The position numbers and the translations under genes are program-made. The notes below the pieces were generated by a model that was given only the letters and a program-made list of their open reading frames with translations, was not told where the DNA came from and did no database searches. Shown here in pieces: positions 14,543 to 22,528 of a DNA stretch of 28,470 bases. Position 1 is the first letter of the stretch; every line of letters begins with the position of its first letter. Source of the stretch: a virus; IMG/VR virus record IMGVR_UViG_3300001256_000015, positions 1 to 28,470 of that record. One strand, written 5' to 3'.

Positions 14543-16161
14543 TGGCCCAAATTCCTCTCTCTGGACTCCCGTCAACCTTCCGCGTTCCCGGGGGATACGT
14601 ACAGCTGCGCGTGGCGCAGGGCCCGTCCAGCGCATCGGCTGGCGAGCGCGATGTGTGCCTCGTGATGCCCAAGCTGGCGGCGTCTGGCGCATGGTCTGCG
14701 AACACCGAGTATCGGATCCGCTCTGAGCAAGATGCGATCGACGGCGCCGGTGAGGGATCGTTCCTTCACATCGCCGCACGAGAGTTTCTGAGGCACAACA
14801 AGAACTCAAAGCTCTACGCAGTCCCCTACCTGCCAAGCTCCGCCACCAGCCTGGAGACGGCCGACCTCGACATCGTGGTCACCTTTGCGTCTGGCTCCAA
14901 CCCCACGGCGGCTGGCATCGGAGCGGTCTACATCGGAGGGGAGGCGTGTTCGTTCAGCTACAGCACGGTGGACACCGCGACGACCATCGGCGACAGCATC
15001 GAGGCGGCCATCAACGCGCGGACCTGGCTTCCAGTCTCTGCGAGCAACACGAGTGGCACCGTTACGATCACCTGCAAGACTGCTGGTATCGCCGGTGGCG
15101 ACGGTACGCGGCCAGTCGTGCGCGTTCGGATGGAAGTTTCGCCGTCCACGAACGTCACGCTACAGTCGGAAAACAGCCTAACGTCCGACTTCCTGGGGAA
15201 CTCGTCCGGCCAGGCTGGAGTGGATGGCTCCACGACGGAGGCCTCCAATCTCAACACCGCCCTTTCGTCGCTCGACGTCACGCGTCGGTACTATGTCGTG
15301 ACCTCGACCTACATGTCAGATGGTAGCGACGAGGGCTGGGACTACGTCAACTCGCACGTGGTCACGAAGTCAGCCCCGAAGCAGGGGCTGCGAAGCATTG
15401 GCGTCGCCGCAGCGGTGCACACCCTGGCTGACGTCACCGGAGACGTGAACTCGCTCAACAGCGAGCGATTCCGCGTAGCGTGGCAGAAAAACAGCGACAA
15501 GCACCCTGCACAGATCGCAGCGGCCTATGCCGCTATCCTTCAAGCGGGCGAGTCACTCGACGCCGCGTACAACTTCGACGGCTTCCGAGGCGGGCGACAG
15601 GACATCACCAACGGGTGGTTCATCCCAGCGGCTGCGGACAACGGCGACTGGCCGGACACCGATGACGTGAATGACGCCATCAACGATGGGATCACCGTCA
15701 TCCAGTCCGACGACCTCGGCAGCTACATCGTCATGTCGTGCTGCACGCGTTCGAAGGACGCAGGTGGCACCGTGGACGACTTCCGAGCCACCGAGACGCA
15801 TCGCGTGTCCGCCGCAGACTTCGTACTCGACACGCTGCTCCTCCGGTTCCGACTCGACTTCGCCAACTTCAAGCTGGCCCCTGACCAGCTCCTCGCAGAT
15901 GGCGTGACAGTGGACCCTCGACAGCGGATCGCTTCGCGGACGACCACGCCATCCACGTTCAAGCCCTGGATGATCCGACAGCTGAACACATTCGGCCCCG
16001 CTGGCCGGGGGCTTCTCGTTCGGCTCACCGATACCGAGTCTGGGCTCGACGTACTTCTCGACCCCGACAACAGCGGACGGCTCGAAGTCGGCTTCCCGAT
16101 GTATGTCGTGAATCTTCTCCACCAGGCGACCATTCGCGCCGACGAAGCTACGGAGGGCTGA
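14542..16161 (+). CDS. contractile tail sheath protein (Mu gpL-like)
   Basis: A 539-residue protein that establishes the phage as a myovirus. The order DUF2635-like, sheath, tube, chaperone, tape measure is that of Mu-like tails. The N-terminus begins LSGLPSTFRVPGGYVQL and the C-terminal domain contains typical sheath segments (HRVSAADFVLDTLLLRFRL, RQRIASRTTTP, WMIRQLNTFGPAGRGLLV, ending in EVGFPMYVVNLLHQ). The middle (about 110-230) is a beta-rich surface domain with Thr/Ser-rich strands. Sheath subunits form a helical sleeve that contracts and drives the tube into the cell. Length is normal for the family (Mu gpL is about 495 residues). Its stop lies 3 nt before the tube gene. Confidence 0.92.
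   Translation: MAQIPLSGLPSTFRVPGGYVQLRVAQGPSSASAGERDVCLVMPKLAASGAWSANTEYRIRSEQDAIDGAGEGSFLHIAAREFLRHNKNSKLYAVPYLPSSATSLETADLDIVVTFASGSNPTAAGIGAVYIGGEACSFSYSTVDTATTIGDSIEAAINARTWLPVSASNTSGTVTITCKTAGIAGGDGTRPVVRVRMEVSPSTNVTLQSENSLTSDFLGNSSGQAGVDGSTTEASNLNTALSSLDVTRRYYVVTSTYMSDGSDEGWDYVNSHVVTKSAPKQGLRSIGVAAAVHTLADVTGDVNSLNSERFRVAWQKNSDKHPAQIAAAYAAILQAGESLDAAYNFDGFRGGRQDITNGWFIPAAADNGDWPDTDDVNDAINDGITVIQSDDLGSYIVMSCCTRSKDAGGTVDDFRATETHRVSAADFVLDTLLLRFRLDFANFKLAPDQLLADGVTVDPRQRIASRTTTPSTFKPWMIRQLNTFGPAGRGLLVRLTDTESGLDVLLDPDNSGRLEVGFPMYVVNLLHQATIRADEATEG
16152..16157 (+). promoter_or_regulatory. strong ribosome binding site of the tube gene
   Basis: GGAGGG lies 7 nt before ATG 16165 and inside the last sheath codons. 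It is the closest match to the consensus in the window, consistent with the tube being one of the most abundant tail proteins. Confidence 0.6.
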
Positions 16162-16164
16162 TCA

Positions 16165-16539
16165 ATGGCCGAAATGCAAGACTACGCTGGGCTCGACCTA
16201 TTCTTCAACGGGGCGCAGCTCAAGCAGATCAACTCCCTCGAGCTCACGCTGGAGAGCGGGCAGACGTCGATCGATCTGCTCAACGACGACCTTGGCGGAT
16301 TCTCCCCCGGCGCTGGTCGCGCTCGGATCACCTGCGGGTTCGTCGTGCCCATTGGCGGCATGGAAGAAGATTTCACCGCGCCGCTCGACGACGGAGAGTA
16401 CGTCGCCATGCAAGTTCCTATCGGCAACAAGACGTATGCTGGCACTGGTAAGCTCATCACCATGAGCATCAGCAAAGACGCCGGGGCTCCGCTGGCTGGA
16501 AACTTCGAATGGGAAGGCCAGCTGGAGAAGCTCAAGTAG
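16165..16539 (+). CDS. tail tube protein
   Basis: A 124-residue protein right after the sheath gene, the standard place and size for the tube subunit of Mu/P2-like tails. It begins with YAGLDLFFNGAQLKQI, a beta-strand entry typical for tube proteins, and continues with SLELTLESGQTSIDLL, then ends in a strand with FEWEGQLEKLK. Subunits stack as hexameric rings around the tape measure and form the channel for DNA. The gene has the strongest ribosome site of the region. Its stop shares one base with the following GTG start. Confidence 0.87.
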   Translation: MAEMQDYAGLDLFFNGAQLKQINSLELTLESGQTSIDLLNDDLGGFSPGAGRARITCGFVVPIGGMEEDFTAPLDDGEYVAMQVPIGNKTYAGTGKLITMSISKDAGAPLAGNFEWEGQLEKLK

Positions 16540-16700
16540 TGGCACTGAGTTCGCCACCTCCACATGCCATCTCGTGGCGCTTCTGGCGCGCGGATGGCGC
16601 TGGATGCCGCGTGACGGCACAGACTTACTTTGAGGCACGATCCATCGCGTCGGTGCTTCTGCGAGAGGACCCGCTCAGGCTTTTTGGGGCCCAGGCGTAG
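16539..16700 (+). CDS. hypothetical miniprotein, 53 aa
   Basis: GTG 16539 overlaps the tube stop (TAGTG). The 53-residue product contains ISWRFWRADGAGCRVTAQTY and EARSIASVLLREDPLRL, a short beta-hairpin followed by a helix, and reads like a genuine small domain with G/C third positions. No family is recognised. The place between tube and tail assembly chaperone suggests a tail-assembly factor; it could be related to the second chaperone component seen in other tails, but nothing in the sequence proves it. Confidence 0.55.
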   Translation: MALSSPPPHAISWRFWRADGAGCRVTAQTYFEARSIASVLLREDPLRLFGAQA

Positions 16701-16718
16701 GACTCACATAGGGGCGGA

Positions 16719-17546
16719 ATGAAACCACCGAAAGATTTGGACGGTGCCGACCTGTTCCAGGCACTTCTTGAGGCTGCGCAGCCGAGTGACGTCGTGGACT
16801 ATCCACGTGCCGGCCCTGACGGTCATCCCATTGGCAAGGTGCGGATCATGCTGCTTAGGCAGGAGGATCACGACCGGGCTCGCACGGAGGCGCAGCATTA
16901 CGTGCTGTCTCTCCTGAAGAGCGTCCAGGATAAGTCGATGCGTAACACGATGTTTTCGTCCGACGGCATGACGGCGATCCTTGGCGACGCCACAGCGCGG
17001 AGTCTGCTCGCTCGCGCATGCCGCACGGTCGAACCAATCGCGAGGACGGATGGCAAGGACGCAAAGGACTACGGGCTGATCTTCCCCGATGGGGCAGCGC
17101 TCAAGAAGCTGCCAGCTACCGAGGTGGCCCGACTGTTCAACCTCTACCTGATGGTGCAGCACAAGTTCGGCGGCATCGAGGCGAACATAGGCGACGACGA
17201 CGTGGAATCGTGGGTCGACTTGCTGATGGAGGGTGGGGAAGCCTACCCTTTAGAGCGCTTGCCCTTGGAAACCTTGGCCGAGTTGTGTCTCCGCTTGGCG
17301 TTGCAGGTGTCGGACCTCCGTGCGCAGGGATCGCCGAGTTCTTCGGGGTCCCCGTCAGGGACATCGTCTCCCTCCACCTCTACGCATGGCTCGCCTGCAA
17401 GCGCATCGTCGAGCGATGGGAGCGACGAGGACCACGAAGGCCTGTCATTCGACGAGGATGACGGCGGCATCGACCTCAGCGAGGTCGAGGGCATGTCCCT
17501 CACCGACGTACAGCAGCGCGCTTATCCGCTGATCAAGAAAGACTGA
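16719..17546 (+). CDS. tail assembly chaperone (contains a frame-switch region)
   Basis: 275 residues in the annotated frame, between tube and tape measure genes, the place of tail assembly chaperones that coat the tape measure during tail building. GGGGCGG precedes the ATG. Residues 1-200 are a plausible globular, mostly helical protein (IMLLRQEDHDRARTEAQHY, LPLETLAELCLRLALQVS). From about residue 204 to 232 the frame reads as a Ser/Gly/Pro-rich string (GSPSSSGSPSGTSSP), while the -1 frame over the same bases reads GIAEFFGVPVRDI and onward with far better codon use. The last 38 residues, in the original frame, again look genuine (LSFDEDDGGIDLSEVEG). Either a programmed frameshift, two compensating indels or a true linker explains this; see the finding. 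Confidence 0.8.
   Translation: MKPPKDLDGADLFQALLEAAQPSDVVDYPRAGPDGHPIGKVRIMLLRQEDHDRARTEAQHYVLSLLKSVQDKSMRNTMFSSDGMTAILGDATARSLLARACRTVEPIARTDGKDAKDYGLIFPDGAALKKLPATEVARLFNLYLMVQHKFGGIEANIGDDDVESWVDLLMEGGEAYPLERLPLETLAELCLRLALQVSDLRAQGSPSSSGSPSGTSSPSTSTHGSPASASSSDGSDEDHEGLSFDEDDGGIDLSEVEGMSLTDVQQRAYPLIKKD
17327..17413 (+). other. segment with coding signature in the -1 frame of the chaperone gene
   Basis: Over 17327-17413 the -1 frame has G or C in 28 of 29 third positions, against 18 of 29 in the annotated frame. Over 17247-17326 the annotated frame is better (22 of 27 against 11 of 27). The -1 translation contains FFGVPVRDI, LHLYAWLACKRIVERW and joins smoothly to the upstream DLRAQ. It stays open to TGA 17459-17461. 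A canonical -1 slippery heptamer, C CCT TTA, in the correct phase, lies at 17246-17252. GGG runs lie at both ends of the switched segment (17327-17329 and 17418-17420). Confidence 0.6.
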
Positions 17547-17549
17547 CTC

Positions 17550-19628
17550 GTGGCCCTGCTCCAGTACGACATCAGCGTGGTGGGCGCGAAGAACGTCGAG
17601 CGAGCTCTTGCGAGCATCGAGCGGCGATTCGTGACCCACAACCGCAAGGTGTCGCGCACGCTTGGATCATCGGGCAAGCGGGCGGGGAATTACCGGAGCA
17701 ACGCTGGTTCGGATGCCCGCGCAGCGGCATCAGCTCAGCGCCGCGTTCACGGCGAGCGGATGCAGCAGATCTCGCAAGAAGAGCGAGCACGCATCCGTGC
17801 AGAGCACCGCATTCATCGAATTGCGCGGCGAAACCAGCGGCGACGCGCGCGATCAAATCGACGGGCGCGCGTAGCCGAAGAGCGCGCCACTGCACGCGCA
17901 CGCACTCAGTTCCGTGGCCAGGTCTACAGCAACATGCGAGGCACAGTAGGCAGCGTGGGGCGCTACGGACTCATGGCGGCATCGATGGGTGGCGGCCTTG
18001 CGCTGGCCGGGTCGCTGCAGTCGGAGCGCGACGTGGGCAAGCAGGCCATGGGGCTGGCCATCCAGGGGCAGCGGTCGCAGGGCAAGAGCCGCGGCGGGAC
18101 GGTGCAGGACCGATACAGGCGCGTCCGAGGCACCGTCGGTGCGCTGGGACAGATGGGATTCGACCGTGATGGCGTCGTTCGTGCGATGCGCGGATACCAG
18201 AGCATCACGGGCGACTTCGACACCGCGAACAAGCTCGCTGGCGAATTCAGCAAGCTGGCCCTCTCGTCAGGTGCAGACTACGGCGACGTCGGAAAAACTG
18301 CTGGCGAATTCGACATGGCACTCAAGGGCCAGGGCATGGGCGACGCCACGAAGCGGCGCGCTGCCGTCAAAGACCTGATGCGCACGGCCGCGGCCAGCGG
18401 CGCGATGGGATCTATTGAGTTCTCAGAGCTCGCTGGCATCTCTTCTCAGCTGGGCGCATCTGGCGCTCGCTACACTGACATGGACCCGGTTGAGCGCATC
18501 AAGTATGCGCTCAGCGCCGCGCAGCTGGCGAAGATGGGTGGGGCATCGAGCGGCGCCGAGGCTGGCACGGCGCTGATGCGGTCCAGTGACGACATTCTGA
18601 AAAATAGCGGAAAGTTCAAGAAGCTCGGCATCGACACGGGAACTTACGACGACGAAGGCGTGCGAACTGGCACCAAGAACCCGATCCAGCTGCTCGCGGA
18701 GACGCTCAAGAAAACGAAGGGCGACGTGGGTGTGATCTCTGATCTGTTCGGTATACGAGGAGCGAAGATCGGAGAGAACCTGATGACCCAGGCGAAGGCT
18801 CAGGGCGTCAGCATCGAAGACCTTCTCAAGCCCTTCATGAATGCCACGCTCACGGATGCGGAGCTGGATCGCGACACGGGCGCTGCGCTCAGCACAACGG
18901 ACGCAAAGATGACCGCGGTTGCCAACAAGTTCAACGAGCGCCTAGGCCCCAAGATGGCGCAGCTTCTCGAGAAGCTACTGCCCGCCTTTGAGAAGCTGTT
19001 TCCGGCTGTCGAGAAGGCCGCGGACATGTTCGTGCGATTCGTCGACTGGTTCTCCGACAACCCAGTCAAGGGGGTTGGGGCTGTCATTCTCGCCGCGGTG
19101 GCGAAAGACGTAGGCTCGGCCGCCATCGGGCAGACGATCAAGAGCATACTCATGAGGAGCGCGGCGCCAGGGATTGCTCCGAAGGGCGCACCTAACGGAA
19201 CTCCCACGGCGCTCACCACGAGCATTGCCGGCACGGCCGGCATCACGGCCGGCATCTATGGCGCCTACAAGGGGTCAAATATAGCTGGCGACGTCTACAA
19301 GGATGCCGGGTTCGGCGACACCCTGTCGAAGGGGCTTGGCGCGCTACAGGGATACGGCGCGGTCCTGACCGCCGGCACGTCAGCGCCCATAGCCGCGGCA
19401 AGAAGTGCCATCACCGGTGAGAGCTTTGAAAACGCGTTCTTCGGCGGCAACCCGGCGAGCGCCAAGATCGACACGAGCGGGCTGGACAAGATGGCGGCCC
19501 AGGCCCAGTCGGCGCTCACGAAGGCCGCTCAGGACCTGAGCAGCTCGGCAGAGGCGATCAAGTCCAACTCCAGTGGCAACGGCGCGACGGGCGTACCCAA
19601 CCGAGGCAACTCCCCAACGGCACCCTGA
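17550..19628 (+). CDS. tail tape measure protein
   Basis: A 692-residue protein, the longest here, from GTG 17550 after the chaperone. It has the composition expected of a tape measure: a long charged helical N-terminus (EERARIRAEHRIHRIARR, unusually Arg-rich over residues 20-130), hydrophobic helical stretches (GLMAASMGGGLALAG near 143; AGTAGITAGIYGAYKG near 560), Ala/Gly-rich helices and a Ser/Asn-rich end. The segment with EFSELAGISSQLGASGARY and AEAGTALMRS near residue 290-350 is like the conserved core of Mu/P2-type tape measures (gpT/gp42-like). It sets tail length and enters the channel before DNA. At roughly 0.15 nm per residue, a general rule, the tail would be about 100 nm. Confidence 0.9.
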   Translation: MALLQYDISVVGAKNVERALASIERRFVTHNRKVSRTLGSSGKRAGNYRSNAGSDARAAASAQRRVHGERMQQISQEERARIRAEHRIHRIARRNQRRRARSNRRARVAEERATARARTQFRGQVYSNMRGTVGSVGRYGLMAASMGGGLALAGSLQSERDVGKQAMGLAIQGQRSQGKSRGGTVQDRYRRVRGTVGALGQMGFDRDGVVRAMRGYQSITGDFDTANKLAGEFSKLALSSGADYGDVGKTAGEFDMALKGQGMGDATKRRAAVKDLMRTAAASGAMGSIEFSELAGISSQLGASGARYTDMDPVERIKYALSAAQLAKMGGASSGAEAGTALMRSSDDILKNSGKFKKLGIDTGTYDDEGVRTGTKNPIQLLAETLKKTKGDVGVISDLFGIRGAKIGENLMTQAKAQGVSIEDLLKPFMNATLTDAELDRDTGAALSTTDAKMTAVANKFNERLGPKMAQLLEKLLPAFEKLFPAVEKAADMFVRFVDWFSDNPVKGVGAVILAAVAKDVGSAAIGQTIKSILMRSAAPGIAPKGAPNGTPTALTTSIAGTAGITAGIYGAYKGSNIAGDVYKDAGFGDTLSKGLGALQGYGAVLTAGTSAPIAAARSAITGESFENAFFGGNPASAKIDTSGLDKMAAQAQSALTKAAQDLSSSAEAIKSNSSGNGATGVPNRGNSPTAP

Positions 19629-20533
19629 TGGATCCCAACGACGTCCTATCGCGGCTGCCCATCGCGTCGTGGCGGGGCATCGAGGTGCCACTGCTGTCGC
19701 AACAGGCCCGGTTCGATCAGGACCAGGCGCGCCACGTCTACCAGTTCCGAGACAACGCCGTCATCGAGGCGCTAGGCTCGCGCAACTGGGACATTCAGTG
19801 GGTGATCCCGTTTCGCCAGGGCATCGCCATCGAGCCGTTCAGCGAGCTGTTCTTCGATGTGCTCCCCCGGTTCCTCGATGCGGTACGAGACCGCTCGCCG
19901 GGCGACCTGTACGACCCCATCCTCGGATACTACCGATGCCGCGTCACGTCGGTGGACGAGCAGGCCGTCCCAGGCACGCGCGATGGCGTCGACGTCACGG
20001 TCGGATTCATCCATGACCCTGAGCCGGGCGAGCTAGATCTCCCTGGCGCCGACCTCTACAACATCCCATCGCTACAGCAGGGCGCTGGCGCCCTCGACGC
20101 TGAGGTAGGGGAGCTGTTTGAGTCCGACGACCGCCCGCCACCCGAGCCCACTGTGGACCCTCTGCGGGCCATCGCAGGGGCTGGGCAACAGATCACGCAG
20201 AACATCAACCGCGCACAGGCGAACGTGGCAAACTTCCAGAACCGCGTCCAGACGGTACAGGAAACGATCGAGGACCTCGAGCGGCCCGACCTCGCCCCGC
20301 TGGTGCGCTCCGCTCGACGGTTGCGGGCCAATGCTGAGTTCGCAAAGGATCGCGTGACGAATCCACTGGGGATCATTCGGAGGATCACCACCACGGTGGC
20401 CAAGAGCGTCGCAGCCGTCGCGGCCGAGCTGGCAGTGACGCCAGGGGACCTGCTCAAGCTCAACCCGAACCTGGCCACGTCGCCGCTCGTCCCGGCCGGT
20501 ACCGTCGTAACCTACGAGGACACCAGTGGCTGA
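19628..20533 (+). CDS. Mu gpN-like DNA circularization/baseplate protein with C-terminal LysM-like segment
   Basis: 301 residues starting with ATG 19628 on the tape measure stop (TGATG). The N-terminal 110 residues (SWRGIEVPLLSQQARFDQ, AVIEALGSRNWDIQWVIPF and onward) follow the DNA_circ_N-type domain at the start of Mu gpN, with strand-rich features and RCRVTSVDEQAVPGTRDG. Mu gpN is nearer 490 residues, so this is shorter. The middle is helical (about 178-225, NFQNRVQTVQETIEDLER). The last 40 residues (VAAVAAELAVTPGDLLKLN, then LVPAGTVVTY) have the two-helix/strand pattern of a LysM or gpX-like module. The protein would join tape measure, tube end and hub. The next gene overlaps by 8 nt. Confidence 0.7.
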   Translation: MDPNDVLSRLPIASWRGIEVPLLSQQARFDQDQARHVYQFRDNAVIEALGSRNWDIQWVIPFRQGIAIEPFSELFFDVLPRFLDAVRDRSPGDLYDPILGYYRCRVTSVDEQAVPGTRDGVDVTVGFIHDPEPGELDLPGADLYNIPSLQQGAGALDAEVGELFESDDRPPPEPTVDPLRAIAGAGQQITQNINRAQANVANFQNRVQTVQETIEDLERPDLAPLVRSARRLRANAEFAKDRVTNPLGIIRRITTTVAKSVAAVAAELAVTPGDLLKLNPNLATSPLVPAGTVVTYEDTSG

Positions 20534-21698
20534 TGCTGACAGCATCGACATTGTGCTCACTGATGAGGGGCGATCACTCTCGCAGTTCGTCAAATCGTAC
20601 ACCTTGGAGAGCGATTACACCGTCGCCACGGATGGGTGGACGGTCGATCTTTTCTCGCCCAACCCGGGTGACTTGCTAAACCTCGAGCTTCAGCCTATCG
20701 AGATTCTGATCAACGGGGCCTCGCAGGTTGTCGGCAGGGTCGAGGTAACCGACGCAGGCGGCGACGGGACGTCGATCACCATAGCCGGTCGCGACTACAT
20801 CGCGGACCTGGTCGAGTGCCACATCGATCCGTCATTCAAGACCAACCCCGGCGAGACGCTCGACTCTGTGCTGCTGCGCGCATGCGGCCCCGCTGGCATC
20901 AATGGCGTGGTTGACGATGCTGACGTTGGCATGCGAGACATCCGCAGTCGCTTTGGGACGCAAGGGCGCCAGCCCCCAGTGGGGATGGCCAAAAAAAGCG
21001 CAGACGAGCTGAAGGCCGAGCCAGGCATGGGGCTCTTCGACTGGTGCAACCGCGCCGCTGCTCGCATCGGCGGGGCGACCATCCAGCCAGGAATCGGGCG
21101 AAACCAGCTGGTGCTGTCCAAGCCTTTCTACGAGCAGACGCCCAGATATGGCATCACACGACGTCGGTTGAACGCGCGAGCGAACAGTAACAACGTCATT
21201 GAGACGCGCGCGACGCAGGATCTGTCTTCGTTCCCGACGCACGTTGTGGCGGTCGGCAAGGTGGGCAAGACCGGCCGCACCAAGCAGACCACTGGCGTCA
21301 GCACGGACGCGGCATGGCTCGGCTCTGACGCTGTCGCGGATCGCATCTACCGCGGGCGCCACAAGCCAGACCAGGGCCCTCGACCCGGCACCGAGCTCTA
21401 CCGACTCAGGTATCTACGCGATGAGGACTGTCGCACCGAGCTCGAGCTGAGCAACCTGGCTGCTCGCCACCTGAGCGAGCACCTGCGTCACAGCCTCGAT
21501 TACCGCGTGACCCTGAAAGGGTTCACTGACCCCGGCACGGGGGCAATCTGGGCAGTAGACACGATGCTCAGCGTCGATGACGAGGTGCGCGGCATTCGCG
21601 AACCTCTGTGGGTCGCCGCACGAACCTTTCGATACGCCGCTGGCAACGGAGCGACCACCGATCTCCGATGCTGGCGCCCGTGGTCCTACGTTATCTGA
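20526..21698 (+). CDS. baseplate hub protein (Mu gpP/gp44-like)
   Basis: 390 residues from GTG 20526, overlapping the gpN-like gene by 8 nt. Position between gpN-like and spike genes, length near that of Mu gpP (379) and the strand pattern fit the hub that holds the spike, equivalent to phage P2 gpD and T4 gp27. Visible features are an N-terminal beta domain (VKSYTLESDYTVATDGW, FSPNPGDLLNLELQP, ASQVVGRVEVTDAGGDG, SITIAGRDYIADLVEC) typical of gpP/gp27 barrels, a helical insert (DELKAEPGMGLFDWCNRAA) and a C-terminal barrel half (LDYRVTLKGFTDPGTG, WAVDTMLSVDDEVRGI). It ends before the 83-nt gap with the hairpin. Confidence 0.82.
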   Translation: MADADSIDIVLTDEGRSLSQFVKSYTLESDYTVATDGWTVDLFSPNPGDLLNLELQPIEILINGASQVVGRVEVTDAGGDGTSITIAGRDYIADLVECHIDPSFKTNPGETLDSVLLRACGPAGINGVVDDADVGMRDIRSRFGTQGRQPPVGMAKKSADELKAEPGMGLFDWCNRAAARIGGATIQPGIGRNQLVLSKPFYEQTPRYGITRRRLNARANSNNVIETRATQDLSSFPTHVVAVGKVGKTGRTKQTTGVSTDAAWLGSDAVADRIYRGRHKPDQGPRPGTELYRLRYLRDEDCRTELELSNLAARHLSEHLRHSLDYRVTLKGFTDPGTGAIWAVDTMLSVDDEVRGIREPLWVAARTFRYAAGNGATTDLRCWRPWSYVI

Positions 21699-21710
21699 CT
21701 CGCTCCGGCC

Positions 21711-21778
21711 TGCCCGGGAGCCATCGACGCCGCTGTCCCGCCCCCACGTGAGCGCGTCGTAAATCCCGGGCACTTTTT
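21711..21778 (+). terminator. two-tier hairpin with T5 tract before the spike gene
   Basis: TGCCCGGGA (21711-21719) pairs perfectly with TCCCGGGCA (21764-21772). Inside, CGACGC (21725-21730) pairs with GCGTCG (21754-21759), leaving a 23-nt apical loop. One base after the outer stem comes TTTTT (21774-21778). It fills most of the 83-nt gap 21699-21781 and ends 3 nt before ATG 21782. A terminator or attenuator is the simplest reading. Because it is so close to the start codon, control of spike translation is also possible. No clear ribosome site other than bases within the stem is seen. Confidence 0.5.
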
Positions 21779-21781
21779 ACC

Positions 21782-22528
21782 ATGCGCCGACCAGAAGTAG
21801 CCCACATTCGCGAGGGCGCTCGCGACCAGACCACGAACCTGCCGACCTACAACGCCTACTTGCCCATCGACGGGCCAGGCGACGAGGAGCGGTTCGGGGA
21901 CATCGACGCCATCCAGGCGCTGGGCGTATCCTCGATTCCCTTCCCAGAGACCGATGAGGGATACGCCGAGGGCGTCGTGCTGCGCGGCTGTGGCGGCTCC
22001 GTGGGATGCGTGGTTGGTGGCCGTGACGAGCGATGCGCCAGCGTGTACGCAAGCCTGAAACCCGGCGACTCGTGCCTCCACAGTACTGACCCTGACGCGG
22101 CGGCGCAGTTCCAAGCCAAAGCCACGCGCCAAGCCGTCATGCTCACTACCGCAAGCGATGGCAGCACGATGCTGAACATCCTCGACGGCAAGAATGACAA
22201 GGTTCAGATCGCAGCGTTTGGTGGCATCATCCAGATGACTCCAGACGCAATCACCATCACCGGGCCTGGCGGTGCCAGCATCATCATGCAGGGCGACACC
22301 GTCGTTGTGCAGGGCAAACTGAGTTCATCCGCTGGAGCGGCCCAGCCGATCATGCTCGCAAGCCCGTTCGCTTCCACCTTCGCGGCGGGCGTGGCTACGG
22401 CCGTCTCGTCGCTTGGGGCAGCGGCGCCGGCCACGACCACCCAGGTGGCAGCCGCTATCTCTGCGCTGGGGTTGGCTGTCGCAAACGGGCTGTCAGCCTA
22501 CAGCACCAAGGTCACCAGCGGGCAATGA
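21782..22528 (+). CDS. baseplate spike protein (Mu gp45/P2 gpV-like)
   Basis: A 248-residue protein with the gpV layout. Residues about 35-105 correspond to an OB-fold (FGDIDAIQALGVSSIPF, EGVVLRGCGGSVGCVVGG), and 112-175 to a strand-repeat that would form a trimeric beta-helix (MLNILDGKNDKVQIAAF, GIIQMTPDAITITGPGG, ASIIMQGDTVVVQGKL). The last 70 residues are Ala/Ser-rich (ATAVSSLGAAAPATTT) and differ from standard gpV ends. The spike trimer is the membrane-piercing tip of the tube. It has several Cys (GCGGSVGC, ERCASV, DSCLH). A hairpin lies just upstream, and the stop overlaps the next gene by ATGA. Confidence 0.85.
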   Translation: MRRPEVAHIREGARDQTTNLPTYNAYLPIDGPGDEERFGDIDAIQALGVSSIPFPETDEGYAEGVVLRGCGGSVGCVVGGRDERCASVYASLKPGDSCLHSTDPDAAAQFQAKATRQAVMLTTASDGSTMLNILDGKNDKVQIAAFGGIIQMTPDAITITGPGGASIIMQGDTVVVQGKLSSSAGAAQPIMLASPFASTFAAGVATAVSSLGAAAPATTTQVAAAISALGLAVANGLSAYSTKVTSGQ

